Source: Bin34 sp965219935 (GTDB lineage: Bacteria; Chloroflexota; Anaerolineae; Caldilineales; Caldilineaceae). Taken from it: a stretch of 64,000 nucleotides of DNA. Location: NCBI GenBank assembly GCA_965219935.1, contig CBDCOU010000003.1, forward strand, positions 3,038,001 through 3,102,000, read 5' to 3'. Under the pieces are notes generated by a model. It was given only the letters and a program-made list of their open reading frames with translations. It was not told where the DNA came from and searched no databases. A program made the position numbers and the translations under genes. Below, piece after piece: positions 63,540-64,000 of the stretch (positions within the stretch are counted from its first letter, which is position 1; every line of letters starts with the position of its first letter).

Positions 63540-64000
63540 GTGCCGGTGTTGGCGGGACATCCCCGTCCCGATGAGCAATTGAACGCCAGGCCCTTCTTCA
63601 CCTCCCGTCGGGAGCGGCGCCTCTGGGGCTGGACGCTGGCCGTGGTGGCGGCGATCTACTCCACACTTGGCTGGGCACCCGCCCTAGCCAAGTTTCTGCG
63701 CGATCGCGGTCTGCTCGACGGCCTTTTCGTACTCGGTCTGCTCCTGATCGGTGCAGCCATCCTCACACAAGCACTGAAGGTGCGGCCGCACGGAACCGAG
63801 ATTGGGGTGGCTCTGGGCATCGTGGCCACCTACCTCCTGGTATTTGTCCGTATGGCAATTCCGGAGGAGCGCACCCACCTGATCGAGTACGGTGTGGTGG
63901 CCATCTTTGTAAAGGAGGCGTTGACCGAACGGGCCAGTCAGGGTCGGCGCGTTCCCGTACCTGCCTTGCTCGCGATCCTGACCACGGCTTTGGTTGGTCT
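63540..64000 (+). CDS. VanZ-like membrane protein (partial, runs off window)
   Basis: The frame opens at GTG 63540, or TTG 63579, and continues to the window end. Membrane segments are seen (LWGWTLAVVAAIYSTLGWAP, LLDGLFVLGLLLIGAAILTQ, GVALGIVATYLLVFVRMAIP). The VanZ-type pattern RTHLIEYGVVAIFVKEALTE, with the family's conserved HLIEYGxLA, follows. VanZ-like proteins are small multi-pass membrane proteins with debated roles. An ATG at 63571 is followed three codons later by a stop in another frame. It lies 18 bases after the permease gene. Confidence 0.72.
   Translation, partial: MPVLAGHPRPDEQLNARPFFTSRRERRLWGWTLAVVAAIYSTLGWAPALAKFLRDRGLLDGLFVLGLLLIGAAILTQALKVRPHGTEIGVALGIVATYLLVFVRMAIPEERTHLIEYGVVAIFVKEALTERASQGRRVPVPALLAILTTALVG

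Overview
The window reads as a chromosomal segment of a high-GC Gram-type-ambiguous bacterium that lives on scavenged sugars. The style of the sugar-binding lipoproteins (an RR-x-FL twin-arginine start followed by a LAAC lipobox), the many CUT1 sugar transporters, the nickel superoxide dismutase, the phytanoyl-CoA dioxygenases and the decayed toxin-antitoxin loci all fit Chloroflexota, most likely a Caldilineales-like lineage. That placement is an inference from gene style; no rRNA or other phylogenetic marker gene is present.

Layout. (1) 1-3189, minus strand: sugar ABC transporter (binding lipoprotein, MalF-type permease, MalG-type permease cut by the window edge). (2) 3519-5657, plus: a large membrane protein with a C-terminal SH3-like region, ended by a terminator. 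(3) 5722-16314, plus: a tight catabolic cluster (GH4 glycosidase, RraA-like protein, heparinase II/III, exo-rhamnogalacturonan-lyase-like protein, short-chain dehydrogenase, sugar isomerase, Gfo/Idh/MocA oxidoreductase, BNR-4 repeat protein), best explained as breakdown of imported uronic-acid-containing oligosaccharides. (4) 16315-24790: an accessory, poorly coding region with HicAB, VapBC-like and DUF4160/DUF2442-XRE loci, an orphan histidine kinase, and many toxin-gene remnants. (5) 25047-28663, minus: an MrfA/YprA-like helicase that carries an embedded HNH nuclease-type domain, and an AAA ATPase upstream of it. (6) 28718-34172, minus: Opp/Dpp-type transporter plus xylulokinase. (7) 34440-36229: ISAs1 transposase remnant and a Uma2-like protein. 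(8) 36435-40650, plus: second sugar ABC transporter and a phytanoyl-CoA dioxygenase. (9) 40793-46181: accessory island (HigA with broken HigB, a DprA-like/phosphoribosyltransferase pair, a deleted IS630-family element, an orphan BMP lipoprotein) flanked on the right by a broken second copy of the dioxygenase 3' end. (10) 46669-54544, plus: GPH sugar transporter, a complete BMP-type (nucleoside-type) ABC transporter, a glycosyltransferase. (11) 54780-58834: cysteine-rich protein, nickel superoxide dismutase with its processing protease, second dioxygenase, methyltransferase. (12) 59224-64000: an odd Tat-type lipoprotein, third sugar ABC transporter, and the start of a VanZ-like membrane protein.

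How the parts fit. The transporters bring in oligosaccharides, xylose-type sugars and probably nucleosides; the catabolic cluster and xylulokinase process them in the cytoplasm. None of the three sugar ABC operons nor the Opp-type operon carries an ATPase, so these probably rely on ATPases encoded elsewhere. A recurrent stem-loop sits between the binding-protein gene and the next transporter gene in all five multi-gene transporter loci. The most unusual items are the helicase-HNH fusion, the DprA-like/phosphoribosyltransferase pair inside a repeat-flanked island, the pattern of dead toxins beside intact antitoxins, and the conserved operator-like palindrome in front of two paralogous antitoxin genes.
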